The notes beneath the pieces were generated by a model, which saw nothing but the letters and a program-made list of their open reading frames with translations, had not been told where the DNA came from and did no database searches. From contig NC_019967.1 in NCBI RefSeq assembly GCF_000230735.2, positions 1 through 64,000 of the forward strand: a stretch of DNA of 64,000 nt, written 5' to 3'. Shown piece after piece: positions 1 through 8,265 of this stretch (positions within the stretch are counted from its first letter, which is position 1; the number at the start of each line of letters is the position of its first letter). The position numbers and the translations under genes are program-made. This stretch comes from Natrinema pellirubrum DSM 15624 (GTDB lineage Archaea > Halobacteriota > Halobacteria > Halobacteriales > Natrialbaceae).

Positions 1-165
1 GATCCTCAGAAGAGTATAGCAAATCAGCATATTCGACGAAAATTGCTGAAACGGTGGTGGGTGTGACCGCTCGAACCAACCACGATGATCGAAGGAGGGG
101 TACGGGACATAGAAACCAGACCGGGCCGCGATTGAGATTACCACGGGATGTGGTAGGAAGACAGA

Positions 166-420
166 GACACACCACTCTTGCAAGTGAAGCCCAGAATTCG
201 AGACAGGGGACAAAGTAGTACAGAGAAGCAGTTGCGGGGATACAAACGTCGGTACCAGCACAAAGAGAGCCTCTAGGACGTGAATTCTTACAACACCACC
301 ACCCAGATATGTCAGCGCTTTAGTTGAAATTGTGGACTGTTGCTCTAGTCACTACTAGTCTAAGTGCTTCACTTGTAACAGTGGTGTGTCTGTGTCCTTC
401 ACTTGAAACAGATGTAGGGG
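166..420. repeat. Origin recognition repeats, upstream set
   Basis: Three copies of a repeat with core CTTCACTTGNAA and GTGGTGTG lie before the first orc1/cdc6 gene: 166-189 (inverted), 367-390 and 397-420. The last copy is degenerate in its right half. The same repeat recurs four times after the gene. Repeats in both orientations around an initiator gene are the usual layout of a haloarchaeal origin (ORB elements). The repeats are seen; the origin role is inferred. I see no gene in the first 454 bases. Confidence 0.75.
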
Positions 421-422
421 TG

Positions 423-432
423 GTTTTATATA
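423..432 (+). promoter_or_regulatory. TATA box of orc1/cdc6 gene 1
   Basis: TTTTATATAG lies about 25-30 bases before the ATG at 455, directly after the third origin repeat. An initiator bound to that repeat could therefore also repress its own gene. Confidence 0.55.
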
Positions 433-454
433 GGAGACGTGAGAAAGCGGTGAC

Positions 455-1681
455 ATGCGTCGATTCGAGCGGAAGCAGAACATCTTCCGCAACAAAGACG
501 CCCTTGGAGAATCCTACCAACCCGACCAAATCGAGGAGCGAGATGAGGAGATCGAGGAGTACATGGACGCCCTCCAACCCGTCGTTGACGGTTGGGAACC
601 GAACAACATTTTCCTCTACGGGAATACCGGCGTCGGGAAGACCGCCGTCACCGACTACCTTCTCGACAGACTCCAGGACGATGTCGCTGACTACGATGAC
701 GTTGACCTGTCGGTTATATCGGTGAATTGCAAGACACTGAATTCCTCTTATCAAGTCGCCGTAGAACTCGTGAACAAGCTTCGTCCTGCTGGCGGTGAAA
801 TCAGTTCTACTGGTTATCCCCAACAAACTGTCTTCAAGAAACTGTACGGGGAACTCGAGGCAATCGGTGGGACGATTCTGATCGTCTTGGACGAGGTCGA
901 CTCGATTGGTGATCGAGACGAATTGCTGTACGAACTTCCACGAGCTCGGGCGAACAACAACCTCGACTCGACGAAAGTCGGTGTAATCGGAATCAGTAAC
1001 GACTTCAAATTCCGCGATCAGCTGGATCCTCGCGTTCAAGACACACTCTGTGAACGGGAACTGCAGTTCCCACCATATGATGCGCCTGAGCTGGAGAACA
1101 TTCTCGAGTCCCGTGCCGAAATCGCAATCGCCGAGGGTGCCGTTGAGCAGGGTGTGTTGAACTTCTGTGCGGCTCTCGCTGCTCGCGACAGTGGAAGTGC
1201 CCGACAAGCGCTTGACCTCCTTCGATTAGCGGGCGAGATTGCGGAAAATCGCGAAGCGGATCTCATCGAGCGTGACCACGTTGAGGCAGCACGATCTCGT
1301 CTGGAACAGGAACGTGTGGAGGAAGGAATGCGAGAACTGACGACGCACGGGCGTCTCGCACTGTTAGCCGTTATCTCGAAAGCCGCCAAGGACGAGACGC
1401 CATCCCGAACGCGGGAGATCTACGAGGAATACACCGCACTCTGTGATTCCTCTGGGACCGACTCGCTCGCCCAACGATCCGTGCATAATCATCTGTCCGA
1501 TCTTCGGATGCTCGGGATTCTGTCGGCCTACGAGAACCGGAGCGGTTCTCGTGGGAACTACTACAGCTATGAACTGGACGTTCCGTTCACAAGTGCGATT
1601 GAAGCGATGTCCGACGTTCTGCGGTTAGAAAGCGAAATAGAGACGATCCGAGAAATCGCGTCGATGAACAACGTCGCATAG
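455..1681 (+). CDS. cdc6: Orc1/Cdc6 replication initiator, gene 1
   Basis: This 408-residue AAA+ ATPase is an archaeal Orc1/Cdc6 protein, which binds origin repeats and helps load the MCM helicase. Walker A GNTGVGKT is at residues 56-63 and Walker B LIVLDEVD at 142-149. The sensor region and a C-terminal winged helix (about 310-400) follow, and the length is normal for the family. The start is supported by the TATA box at 423-432. Origin-type repeats flank the gene on both sides, so it probably serves an origin at this site. A second initiator lies at 14226-15464. The family call is secure; that this origin is active is inference. Confidence 0.95.
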   Translation: MRRFERKQNIFRNKDALGESYQPDQIEERDEEIEEYMDALQPVVDGWEPNNIFLYGNTGVGKTAVTDYLLDRLQDDVADYDDVDLSVISVNCKTLNSSYQVAVELVNKLRPAGGEISSTGYPQQTVFKKLYGELEAIGGTILIVLDEVDSIGDRDELLYELPRARANNNLDSTKVGVIGISNDFKFRDQLDPRVQDTLCERELQFPPYDAPELENILESRAEIAIAEGAVEQGVLNFCAALAARDSGSARQALDLLRLAGEIAENREADLIERDHVEAARSRLEQERVEEGMRELTTHGRLALLAVISKAAKDETPSRTREIYEEYTALCDSSGTDSLAQRSVHNHLSDLRMLGILSAYENRSGSRGNYYSYELDVPFTSAIEAMSDVLRLESEIETIREIASMNNVA

Positions 1682-1814
1682 ACACACCACTCTTGCAAGT
1701 GAAGTCGCTGCTGTCGAGTGATTTTGCCTGTTCACTTGCAATAGTGGTGTGGTCAGTTCTGACTGTGTTCACTCGCAGCTGTGGTGTGCTTCACTTGTAA
1801 CCGTGGTGTGTGTC
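1681..1814. repeat. Origin recognition repeats, downstream set
   Basis: Four further copies of the CTTCACTTGNAA / GTGGTGTG repeat: 1681-1704 (inverted), 1730-1752, 1767-1788 and 1789-1814. The first overlaps the orc1/cdc6 stop codon. Together with the upstream set this gives seven copies and defines candidate origin 1. Confidence 0.75.
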
Positions 1815-1875
1815 TTTGGGATGATCAGTGCTGGTGATTTTGTTCCGTCAGAAGGTAATGTCACTTGATTCAGGC

Positions 1876-1920
1876 TCTTACCTAACACCGGTGGAATACC
1901 TATACATCTGTTTGGTAAGA
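1876..1920. repeat. Inverted repeat, TCTTACC class, copy 1
   Basis: TCTTACCTAA (1876-1885) and TTTGGTAAGA (1911-1920) form an inverted repeat with 25 bases between the arms. A second copy with the same right arm lies at 4470-4516. The rest of 1815-2010 holds no gene that I can see. Confidence 0.45.
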
Positions 1921-2009
1921 TACAAAGACATAGCGACAGAGGTGTTTATCCGCAACATCGTCGAAAAAAGGATGATCACGACATCAGCGCGTTACCGATC
2001 TGCCTGTAA

Positions 2010-3390
2010 ATTGCCTCGGGGTCAAGCCCCGAGGCTTTCGCGTGGACTCCCGTTCTATGCCTCAACCGAAGCAGGGGGCACGTACTCCCCACTCACGTTC
2101 AACGTCCCGCGATTCAAGCGCACATCTACGGGTGCGCCTCCGTCGCCTGCGTTTTGCCGACGTCGGAGATACTGTAAACCGATGTTTTTCGCAGCGTTGT
2201 AGTCGGCGTGGTTCTCATAACCGCACTGCTGACACTTGAACGACTCCTCGTTCCGGTTATCGTCGTGGGTAAACCCACACGTCGAACACCGATTCGACGT
2301 GTTACGCGGGTCTACCTGTACAGCTTCGACGCTGTGTTCTTTGGCCTTGTATTCAACGTACTCGTAGAGGCGTCGAAACGCCCAGATGTGTTGCCACGTC
2401 GCTTCAGGAATGTTCTCTCGGATGTGGGTCAAATCCTCGAACACAATATGCGAGCAGCTGTTCTCAACGGCCTCTTCGATAAGTTCGTTCGCCACCGTGT
2501 GCAAGTATATTTCGAAGCGTCCGTACTCTTTCTGTCCAACGCTCTCGATGTTCTCGTGGGCGTACCGAGAGTCACACTGCTGAAGCGACCCACGACGCTT
2601 CTCGTATTCTCTGCGCCAGTGGTTGAACTCGTCTGCCGACCAGAACCGCCCAGTCGAAGCGACGGCAAGGTTGTTGACGCCTAAATCCACACCAAGGACT
2701 GTTCTGTGCTTGGATTCGGATTTAGACGATTCCTCGTCTGCTTCGACTTTCCGCATCGAGGCGTGGAGGTACCAGTCACCATCGCGGTACTGCAAGTGTG
2801 CCATCCGAAACTCGAAGGCCTCGTCAGAAACGTACTTCGTGGGTGGTGTCTCCGAGCTGTCAGGGAGGATGTAGTCGCACTCAATGCGCCCGTCTACGGT
2901 TGAAAGGGAAACATGATCTCGGTGGAACGTCGCACTCCGCTTGTCGTAAACTGCGCTGTCTGCCGAAAAGTGTGGTTTCGACGTGTTCTCACCACGTTTG
3001 AGGCGTTCGACGCCACTTTTGACGGCTTCAACCGCTCTACGAATCCCTTTCTGAACGAGGTTGGCGGTAAGGTCGGTTTCGTCGCGGAGTTGGTCATAGA
3101 GGGCGTGTTCGGCTTTGGCTTTCGAGGTGACGTGGTATCCGTCGTCGCCGTGCCAGCACCACTCCGATGCGGTGTTGGCGCAGTGTTTGAACTGCTCGAC
3201 CGTCTCTCGAAGAGAGGCGTCCGCCCCTTCGGGAGTGTCGAGTTTGATGACGGCGGTACGGCGGTACTCCACTGTATTTTCACATATACGGGCGAAGTTA
3301 CTTATACGTCGGGGAGTCGTCCCGCCATCGTAGCGTGGTTTGTGTCATCGGGTGTCAGCTTCCTCCCCGACCTCAAGGGTCGGGGCATCC
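2010..3390 (-). mobile_element. IS1341-type element with tnpB only, copy 1
   Basis: This is a TnpB-only element of the IS200/IS605 superfamily, with no tnpA beside it. Both ends carry a hairpin with a TCAAG loop. At the 3' side GCCTCGGGG (2013-2021) pairs with CCCCGAGGC (2027-2035), and at the 5' side CCCCGACC (3365-3372) pairs with GGTCGGGG (3378-3385). In this family the 3' end usually doubles as the guide (omega) RNA scaffold, so the segment at about 2010-2060 is the candidate guide RNA end. The exact element ends are not certain to the base. Confidence 0.7.
2055..3272 (-). CDS. tnpB: TnpB-family RNA-guided nuclease
   Basis: This 405-residue TnpB protein belongs to the RNA-guided endonucleases ancestral to Cas12. 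The split RuvC residues are all present: D196 in GVDLGVNN, E279 in IVFEDLTHIRE and D357 in NHADYNAAKNI. A zinc ribbon is formed by C329, C332, C347 and C350. The length is normal, so the protein looks catalytically intact. A TATA-like GTATAAGTAAC (about 3298-3308, minus strand) lies some 30 bases before the ATG. The element cuts the 3' end of the neighbouring gene at 3373. A transposase partner in trans is presumed. Confidence 0.93.
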   Translation of the reverse strand: MEYRRTAVIKLDTPEGADASLRETVEQFKHCANTASEWCWHGDDGYHVTSKAKAEHALYDQLRDETDLTANLVQKGIRRAVEAVKSGVERLKRGENTSKPHFSADSAVYDKRSATFHRDHVSLSTVDGRIECDYILPDSSETPPTKYVSDEAFEFRMAHLQYRDGDWYLHASMRKVEADEESSKSESKHRTVLGVDLGVNNLAVASTGRFWSADEFNHWRREYEKRRGSLQQCDSRYAHENIESVGQKEYGRFEIYLHTVANELIEEAVENSCSHIVFEDLTHIRENIPEATWQHIWAFRRLYEYVEYKAKEHSVEAVQVDPRNTSNRCSTCGFTHDDNRNEESFKCQQCGYENHADYNAAKNIGLQYLRRRQNAGDGGAPVDVRLNRGTLNVSGEYVPPASVEA

Positions 3391-4383
3391 GCCTCGTCCC
3401 GCCTGTGAATCGGCATAGAATTCTTTTGCTGAATCGAAGCCGGTGAGATCCTCAATCCGCGCTTCGAGAGCTTCAATTTCGTCGCGCAGTTCCGCAGCTT
3501 CCTCACTCTCACTCGCTGCCAGCTGCTCTTTGAGCCCTTGCAGGCGCGTCTCTTTCACGTCTTCGTCAACCTCGGATTTCCGGACGTAGGCCCGCTCGTC
3601 AACGTCGTAGACGTCCTCCTCCCGAAGATTGGTCACGTCGAGAGCGTCATTGACCTTGTCCGGCTCAATACCGAGGACCCGCTCGCGATCGATGCCCGCG
3701 TCCTCGAGGACAGCGAGAACCTCCTCGTCGTCTTTCAGTGACTTCGAACGCCGGCTCGTGCGCTGGATCGAGCCGTACTGAGCGTGTACCGGCTGGCCGT
3801 GTTGTACCCGGTCGAGTAAGACGTCCGCGACGTCTTGTCGGAGATCATCCGCGCCACGCTGAACGTCCGACAGCAGCGTATAGAGGTCGATGAGTCCATC
3901 CGTCTCGAGATCCGCCATCGCGGTGGGATCGTGGCGTTCTAGGGCGTCGATCAGCAGGAGCGCATCCGCATAAACATCGATGTCGGGTTCGGCTCTGTCT
4001 GTCTGCTCCGATGGCTCGTCGTTGAGACCGTGTGTTGTGGTCGGAGCGTCGGTTTCGCGGAGCACGCCGGCGTCTACATCGATCTCGATGCGAGGATGGA
4101 GCGTGAGGACGGCCGCGTACGGCTCGGCGTCCGGTGGGAGCCGATCAAGGTCGAAGCCACCGGCTGTATCTTGGAGCCGTCGATAGAGCGTTTCGAACTG
4201 CTCACGCTGGAGTGGTTGGGAATCGCCCGACTCCAGGAATTCGATGATGATGCGGTGCTCTTGGGTATCGGTGATGTGAAATCGCGTGTCCGAGAGTGGC
4301 GTGACGAGGGTGGCAGTTGAGGCGAGTTCCTCGGCTTCTTCGAGAAGGGTATGCCACCTCGCACTGTACGTCATATCCCTCAT
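3373..4383 (-). CDS. Hypothetical protein, 3' end replaced by the TnpB element
   Basis: This acidic protein of about 336 residues belongs to no family that I recognise. The middle is rich in Asp/Glu, and residues of roughly 250-320 look like a coiled coil (KEQLAASESEEAAELRDEIEALEAR). The last residues, GGCPDP, are encoded by the hairpin end of the adjacent TnpB element, so the natural C-terminus has been overwritten. I chose the ATG at 4383; another lies at 4374 and a TTG at 4401. An inverted repeat (4470-4516) lies about 90 bases upstream and may control it. Function unknown. Confidence 0.7.
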   Translation of the reverse strand: MRDMTYSARWHTLLEEAEELASTATLVTPLSDTRFHITDTQEHRIIIEFLESGDSQPLQREQFETLYRRLQDTAGGFDLDRLPPDAEPYAAVLTLHPRIEIDVDAGVLRETDAPTTTHGLNDEPSEQTDRAEPDIDVYADALLLIDALERHDPTAMADLETDGLIDLYTLLSDVQRGADDLRQDVADVLLDRVQHGQPVHAQYGSIQRTSRRSKSLKDDEEVLAVLEDAGIDRERVLGIEPDKVNDALDVTNLREEDVYDVDERAYVRKSEVDEDVKETRLQGLKEQLAASESEEAAELRDEIEALEARIEDLTGFDSAKEFYADSQAGRGGCPDP

Positions 4384-4469
4384 ATGATTCTGAGGCCACA
4401 AAACTCCGTGTCTTCTTCGGAACCGTTGGTATGACTGACGAGTGGACTGCCGCTCTGTATGGATACTTA

Positions 4470-4516
4470 TCTTACCAAATTATACATTCGACATTCTAAG
4501 ACTCTGTTTGGTAAGA
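4470..4516. repeat. Inverted repeat, TCTTACC class, copy 2
   Basis: TCTTACCAAA (4470-4479) and TTTGGTAAGA (4507-4516) are perfect 10-base arms 27 bases apart, upstream of the minus-strand gene starting at 4383. The right arm equals that of the copy at 1876-1920. Confidence 0.5.
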
Positions 4517-4595
4517 AAGCGACACAACGGAACAAGCACGGTCATCTGTGGGTGTTCAGGAGTCTCTGGATCTCCAGTCTTGCTCTTGGAGCAGT

Positions 4596-5171
4596 CTACT
4601 CGAAGGCATCTCGGAAACCCTCTGGAAGCAACGAGCCCGGTTTCTGCGCGTGAAAGGCGACGTTCTCGCGAGCTTGATTGATGTGCTTCTGGACGCTCTC
4701 GTCGTTGTGGTTCTCGGCCAGCGTCTCTAGCTCAGCCAGCATCGTCTGTAGTTCGTCCTCAGCGCCGATCAGTTCAGCTGCGACTGCCAATTCCTTGAGG
4801 CCCTTGGCTGCGGCGCGTCGCACCCGTCCATCGTCGTCGACGAGCGCGTCGAGGTAGAACTCGCGAAGTCGGTGACGATGCGTCGCGATCTCATCGAGCG
4901 TCCAGTCGTCCGGTAATACTGCGTCGGTGCGATCAGCTCCGACCGTTCGAAACGCAAGCCCCGGATACAGGGCGGCCGCAAAGCGAACGACAGACTTACG
5001 CTGATAGCCATTGTCACTCGCGTAGAGGTCACGACACCGCTCGAAGCAGTCATCGAACAGGGCCGCTCGCTCTTCAAGTTCCATGTCGTCGACAGAGTCG
5101 ATTGCACGGTTCACGCGGTCGGTGTCACCCGAAGACAGCGCAGCGGCGAACGCGTCGGGTGTTTGATCCAT
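4596..5171 (-). CDS. Hypothetical helical-repeat-like protein
   Basis: The start at MDQTPDAFAAAL (5171) gives 191 residues; the longer frame to 5279 adds an uncharged, arginine-rich stretch unlike haloarchaeal coding sequence. The protein is almost all helical and contains a segment (GRVRRAAAKGLKELAVAAELIG) that resembles a HEAT-type repeat. No membrane segment or signal peptide is visible. Its neighbours are also hypothetical. I do not recognise a family. Confidence 0.72.
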   Translation of the reverse strand: MDQTPDAFAAALSSGDTDRVNRAIDSVDDMELEERAALFDDCFERCRDLYASDNGYQRKSVVRFAAALYPGLAFRTVGADRTDAVLPDDWTLDEIATHRHRLREFYLDALVDDDGRVRRAAAKGLKELAVAAELIGAEDELQTMLAELETLAENHNDESVQKHINQARENVAFHAQKPGSLLPEGFRDAFE

Positions 5172-5341
5172 GGTCGTCCGTTTGCTGGCGACCTGTGTAA
5201 CTCCTCGGACTACGAGGTGCAGCGGATACGGCAGTGCCTGTGGGCGTGAAATCCATCGTCGCTGATGAGAACTATACACGTCGGTTGTTTAGCCGTCACG
5301 GCGTCCGGATATACTTGTACAAACGAGTAGTAGCGGCTACT

Positions 5342-5638
5342 ATGACGGACGACGAAGCGCCGGTGTAGCAGTGTACGCTGGATACGGCGCTGGATCTCCC
5401 GAAGGCGCTTGAGGCAGCTGCGATCGAGTATCTCGATGTCGACGAGCATCGGACGATCGTGATCTACCAGAGTGCCATTCTTATGATCACGGCTACTGAA
5501 GGCCAGACAACGGCCGCACGGGCGTTCGATGCTGCACTCTGGGAGCCGCCAGTAGAGGATTTCGATCGTGACCCTGTCGACCTTCTCACGACGTTCATCG
5601 ACGAACTTGTAGCAACGACAGGCGCGTCTCGCCGGTGA
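5342..5638 (+). pseudogene. Small gene with an in-frame TAG at codon 9
   Basis: From the ATG at 5342 the frame reads MTDDEAPV, then TAG at 5366-5368, and then stays open for 89 more codons to TGA at 5636-5638. The part after the stop (TALDLPKALEAAAIEYLDVDEHRT and on) has the acidic composition of a real haloarchaeal protein, and a TATA-like GATATACTTG lies about 30 bases before the ATG. The simplest reading is a nonsense mutation. A restart at the ATG at 5483 would give only a fragment. The family was not recognised. Confidence 0.55.
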
Positions 5639-6244
5639 TCAGTCCTTCTTGAGCGGCGTGGGAATCCCGCCTGCAGTAAAGCGAGCGACCGCTCCACATC
5701 TTGTACACTCGTCGACGAACGCACAGACTCGAAGTGGGGTTTCTACCTCACGAATGCCACTGCACACGGAGCACTCGAACGTGGTACGATACCGGACTGA
5801 CGGACGGTGGTGTTGTCGCCGTGGGTGTGGGTTTGACGCTGCTGTCGACGTCGATGTGTCCTCTCGGGGTGTCTCGGACTGGTCGTGATCGAGCTGCCAG
5901 GCCGAATCGGGAAGCGTTTCGAAAATGCGATTTGGCTTACTGACGCCTCCATCGAGAACACCAGGCTCGGCTGGCTCGCGTGCGTCGTCTGATCGGGATC
6001 CATCAACTGAGCTACTGTTGACGTGTGACGCATCTCGGTGACCCAGAGGATCCGTCTGTGCCCACGCACCGAGTTCGACGGCCTCTGCCTCCTCGTAGAG
6101 CACGCCGTCGATGGCAGCCGCCAGTTCGGCGAGTGGCTCGGAAATCTCGGACTCCCCGTGTTTCTCGACAGCGTGCTCGAACAACCATTCTCGGAGCGTC
6201 GCTGCAGTCTCTCTATCGACTGTGTACGATGGAACAGCGTTCAT
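5639..6244 (-). CDS. Hypothetical protein with C-terminal zinc ribbon
   Basis: This protein has 201 residues from the ATG at 6244. It has a helical N-terminal part, a long acidic linker with low-complexity Ser/Thr, and a C-terminal Cys4 module (CSVCSG about 30 residues before CTRCGA) typical of a small zinc ribbon. Upstream in-frame starts exist at 6313 and 6367, the former adding a further CVVC pair, so the N-terminus is uncertain. It ends one base after the plus-strand pseudogene at 5342-5638, tail to tail. Function unknown. Confidence 0.65.
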   Translation of the reverse strand: MNAVPSYTVDRETAATLREWLFEHAVEKHGESEISEPLAELAAAIDGVLYEEAEAVELGAWAQTDPLGHRDASHVNSSSVDGSRSDDAREPAEPGVLDGGVSKPNRIFETLPDSAWQLDHDQSETPREDTSTSTAASNPHPRRQHHRPSVRYRTTFECSVCSGIREVETPLRVCAFVDECTRCGAVARFTAGGIPTPLKKD

Positions 6245-6404
6245 TCGTCTCTTACCCCGTCCTTCTTGGATACGACAAACCACACACCGCCATCCCCATT
6301 GCTGAGACTCCATACTGGTGTTAGCGAGGTCGTGGCTGCGCGCGCAGCGACCGGAGGGAGCGAGCACGGAGCGGTGGGTGGGGCGGTGGGGCGACCACGG
6401 GCGG

Positions 6405-6436
6405 TGGTCGCCACAAAAAACGGGGGAGTGCCCCGC
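6405..6436 (-). terminator. Poly-T terminator after TFB 1
   Basis: Read on the minus strand, the bases after the TFB stop carry a run of six T (6415-6420) after a GC-rich stretch, as expected for an archaeal terminator. The GC-rich bases to about 6330 hold no gene that I can support. Confidence 0.45.
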
Positions 6437-7513
6437 TCAGCGGAGGGTGTCCCGTTCTTCTTCGAGCCCGACACCCGGGTCGTCGGTGCCGTGTTCGGCT
6501 TCGTAGGCGTCGACGAGCTCCCGACTGTACCGCGCGATCCGGTTTCGGGACGTCGGCACGATCGTGCTCGCCGCCGCGGCGACCTGCTCTTGGGTGAGGT
6601 GCTTGCGCGAGAGCAGCCGATCCGCCGCGTACAGCGCCGACGCCGCGACGGTGCACCGTGGCGTTCCTGGCCCGACCGGCACCTGGTCACCGAGTTGCAT
6701 CAGGTGTTGAGCCAGCCGCCACGTCCGCACGGCTCGCGCCCCGGGGATGGCGTCGTCATCGAGCGCGTCGACGACCTTCATCACGGCGTTGGGTCTGATG
6801 AGTGGCGCGTCGAACCCGCATTCACACCGGATCTTCCGCGCCGCAGCGCACACCCGCTCGTGGGGCGCTTTGGTGTGCGTCGCGACCGCGACGTCGATCT
6901 CGTCCCGGTCGACCGATGAGGCTCGCGCGGCCAGGAGGACGGCGCCGCCGGCGAGTGCCTCCCAGGCCATCCGCCCACCCGGTAGCCGCGCTTCCGAGGC
7001 GCTCCGGAGGAACTGTGCCGCCATCTTGACGACGTGGTCCGGCAAGTTCAGGTTGCCGCCGATCATCTCGACGTCCCGCAGCCCCTCGTTGAGCCGCTTC
7101 GTCCGCTTGCGCTTCTCGCCGAACTGCATCCGCTTGTGCCACTTCCGGAGGCGCTGGACCTTCTCCCACTGCTCGTTGCTCAGGGGATTGCCGTGCCCAT
7201 CAGTGCTCCTTCCGATTTTCGTGTGGAGGCCCTTGTCCGTCCGGAGTGGGTCCACTGTCTCGATGCTCTGGTCGGCATCCCCGACCAGGCCCAGGTCGTT
7301 CAGCGTCGGGCTCAGGTCCACCCACTCGTCGGCGACGATCAGCCCGCAGTCCGTGCAGAACGACTGCTCGTCTTCGGTGATCACCTGGCCCTCACACTCG
7401 GGACAGGCCGACCGCCTCGACGGTTCGTGTTCGACCGTCGGCTCGTGACCGCGTTCTTCGGTGGTCGTACTCTGTACGTCCGAAACCGTCTTTTCGCTCG
7501 CGTTGTTACTCAA
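6437..7513 (-). CDS. tfb: Transcription initiation factor TFB, copy 1
   Basis: This 358-residue TFIIB homologue recruits RNA polymerase to TATA-bound TBP. An N-terminal zinc ribbon (C37, C40, C53, C56) is followed by the B-reader/linker region with THDKG-like LHTKIGRSTDGHGNPLS, then two cyclin-fold repeats (about 140-340). The only start before the ribbon is a TTG at 7513; no in-frame ATG exists. Two perfect hairpins lie just upstream. Haloarchaea carry several TFBs that select different promoters, and this plasmid has two (see 17965-18891). Confidence 0.92.
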   Translation of the reverse strand: MSNNASEKTVSDVQSTTTEERGHEPTVEHEPSRRSACPECEGQVITEDEQSFCTDCGLIVADEWVDLSPTLNDLGLVGDADQSIETVDPLRTDKGLHTKIGRSTDGHGNPLSNEQWEKVQRLRKWHKRMQFGEKRKRTKRLNEGLRDVEMIGGNLNLPDHVVKMAAQFLRSASEARLPGGRMAWEALAGGAVLLAARASSVDRDEIDVAVATHTKAPHERVCAAARKIRCECGFDAPLIRPNAVMKVVDALDDDAIPGARAVRTWRLAQHLMQLGDQVPVGPGTPRCTVAASALYAADRLLSRKHLTQEQVAAAASTIVPTSRNRIARYSRELVDAYEAEHGTDDPGVGLEEERDTLR

Positions 7514-7530
7514 TATTGCAGTCTCCTGAA

Positions 7531-7575
7531 GGCGCTCACCACAGCGCCCGACACCGCGATGCTACCACATCGCGG
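7531..7575. repeat. Two adjacent hairpins upstream of TFB 1
   Basis: GGCGCT-6-AGCGCC (7531-7548) and CCGCGATG-6-CATCGCGG (7554-7575) are perfect short inverted repeats 18-62 bases before the TTG start. They could fold in a 5' leader or bind a regulator. Between here and 7789 I see no gene. Confidence 0.4.
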
Positions 7576-7789
7576 ATCTCTGACATCCAAATGTACAGCA
7601 CTGACTACAGGATCTCGTGCGCTTTCGCGAGCGCCTTCACCCCTCGCGGGCGCGAGCAACAACTCTCGGCGGCGCTTCTACTGGGTATCCTTATGAGGCA
7701 CAGGGAGACTACCGCAGAAGTCAAATCAGGAGTCACTCTCGCTCATTCGCGGGCGGTAACCGATGATCAGGCGGGCATTTTCTCCGTGA

Positions 7790-7831
7790 TTAACCAATAT
7801 CCGCGCGATGGACGCCGCGAGTGTTGATTAG
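7790..7831. repeat. TTAACCAAC inverted repeat, site A (degenerate)
   Basis: TTAACCAAT (7790-7798) and GTTGATTAG (7823-7831) lie 24 bases apart. The match to the family consensus is imperfect but the spacing agrees with the six other sites. Confidence 0.45.
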
Positions 7832-7857
7832 CACTTTTCGTCGAGTCGACTCCTGTC

Positions 7858-7992
7858 TCAATCGAAGACGCCCGGGGCGATGTGGTGGCCGCACGGTGCG
7901 ACGACAGCCTCGCCCGGACCGATGACAGTGATGCTTGCCACCGATTCATCGCAGACCGGGCAGCGTCGCTCTTCAGACGCTTCGTCAGTCAT
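7858..7992 (-). CDS. Small CPxC zinc-finger protein
   Basis: A 44-residue reading frame begins with MTDEASEERRCPVCDESV and ends with VVAPCGHHIAPGVFD. The CPVC pair and the later CGHH could bind one zinc ion. Very small CPxC proteins of this kind are abundant in haloarchaea and a few are known regulators. Codon use is GC-rich at third positions as in real genes nearby. It stands alone; the frame upstream is a decayed gene. Function unknown. Confidence 0.6.
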   Translation of the reverse strand: MTDEASEERRCPVCDESVASITVIGPGEAVVAPCGHHIAPGVFD

Positions 7993-8027
7993 AGCAGGTC
8001 GACAGGAAGAAAGTTGAATCTGACTCG

Positions 8028-8195
8028 CTAGTTCATCGCCTGCTGGAGTCGCTCGCGAAGCGCACCCTCGCGCTCCTCGAACTGGTCAAATTTTTTGCAG
8101 GTCGTCGCTGCCGCGTTCGATGCTCGCAAGCGCCCGCTCGCCGACGCAGAACAAAATGAGTTGGACAGAGATGAGAGCCTGAAACAATTCCGCTT
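8028..8195 (-). pseudogene. Remnant of a small helical gene, frameshifted
   Basis: On the minus strand one frame reads LFQALISVQLILFCVGERALASIERGSDDLQK. After a run of six T (plus strand 8091-8096) a second frame continues FDQFEEREGALRERLQQAMN to a stop at 8028. Joining the two across the homopolymer gives one plausible acidic protein. No good ATG exists upstream, so this is a remnant (or, less likely, a sequencing error in the run). Confidence 0.4.
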
Positions 8196-8217
8196 CAGTA
8201 TATAAGTAAACTATATT

Positions 8218-8243
8218 ACCGGAATTCCGGTTACATATATAAG
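8218..8243 (+). promoter_or_regulatory. Palindromic operator and TATA box of the AbiE-like operon
   Basis: A perfect 14-base palindrome ACCGGAATTCCGGT (8218-8231) sits directly against the TATA box CATATATAAGTG (8232-8243), about 25 bases before the ATG at 8266. It covers the BRE position, so a dimeric repressor bound here would block TFB. The first gene product has an N-terminal winged helix and is the natural candidate. A second TATA-like element lies on the other side of the palindrome. Confidence 0.6.
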
Positions 8244-8265
8244 TGTAGCCGATAACCTAGACATA

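Noticed and set aside
320-1207. Long minus-strand open frame of 295 codons opposite orc1/cdc6
   Set aside because: It lies antisense to a clear Orc1/Cdc6 gene and has no family features; GC-rich haloarchaeal genes commonly leave such open complements.
5366-5368. TAG read as pyrrolysine
   Set aside because: No pyrrolysine genes are seen and haloarchaea are not known to use it; a nonsense mutation is simpler.
6038-6919. 293-codon plus-strand frame
   Set aside because: It overlaps the TFB gene and the preceding hypothetical gene on the other strand and reads as basic, low-complexity sequence.
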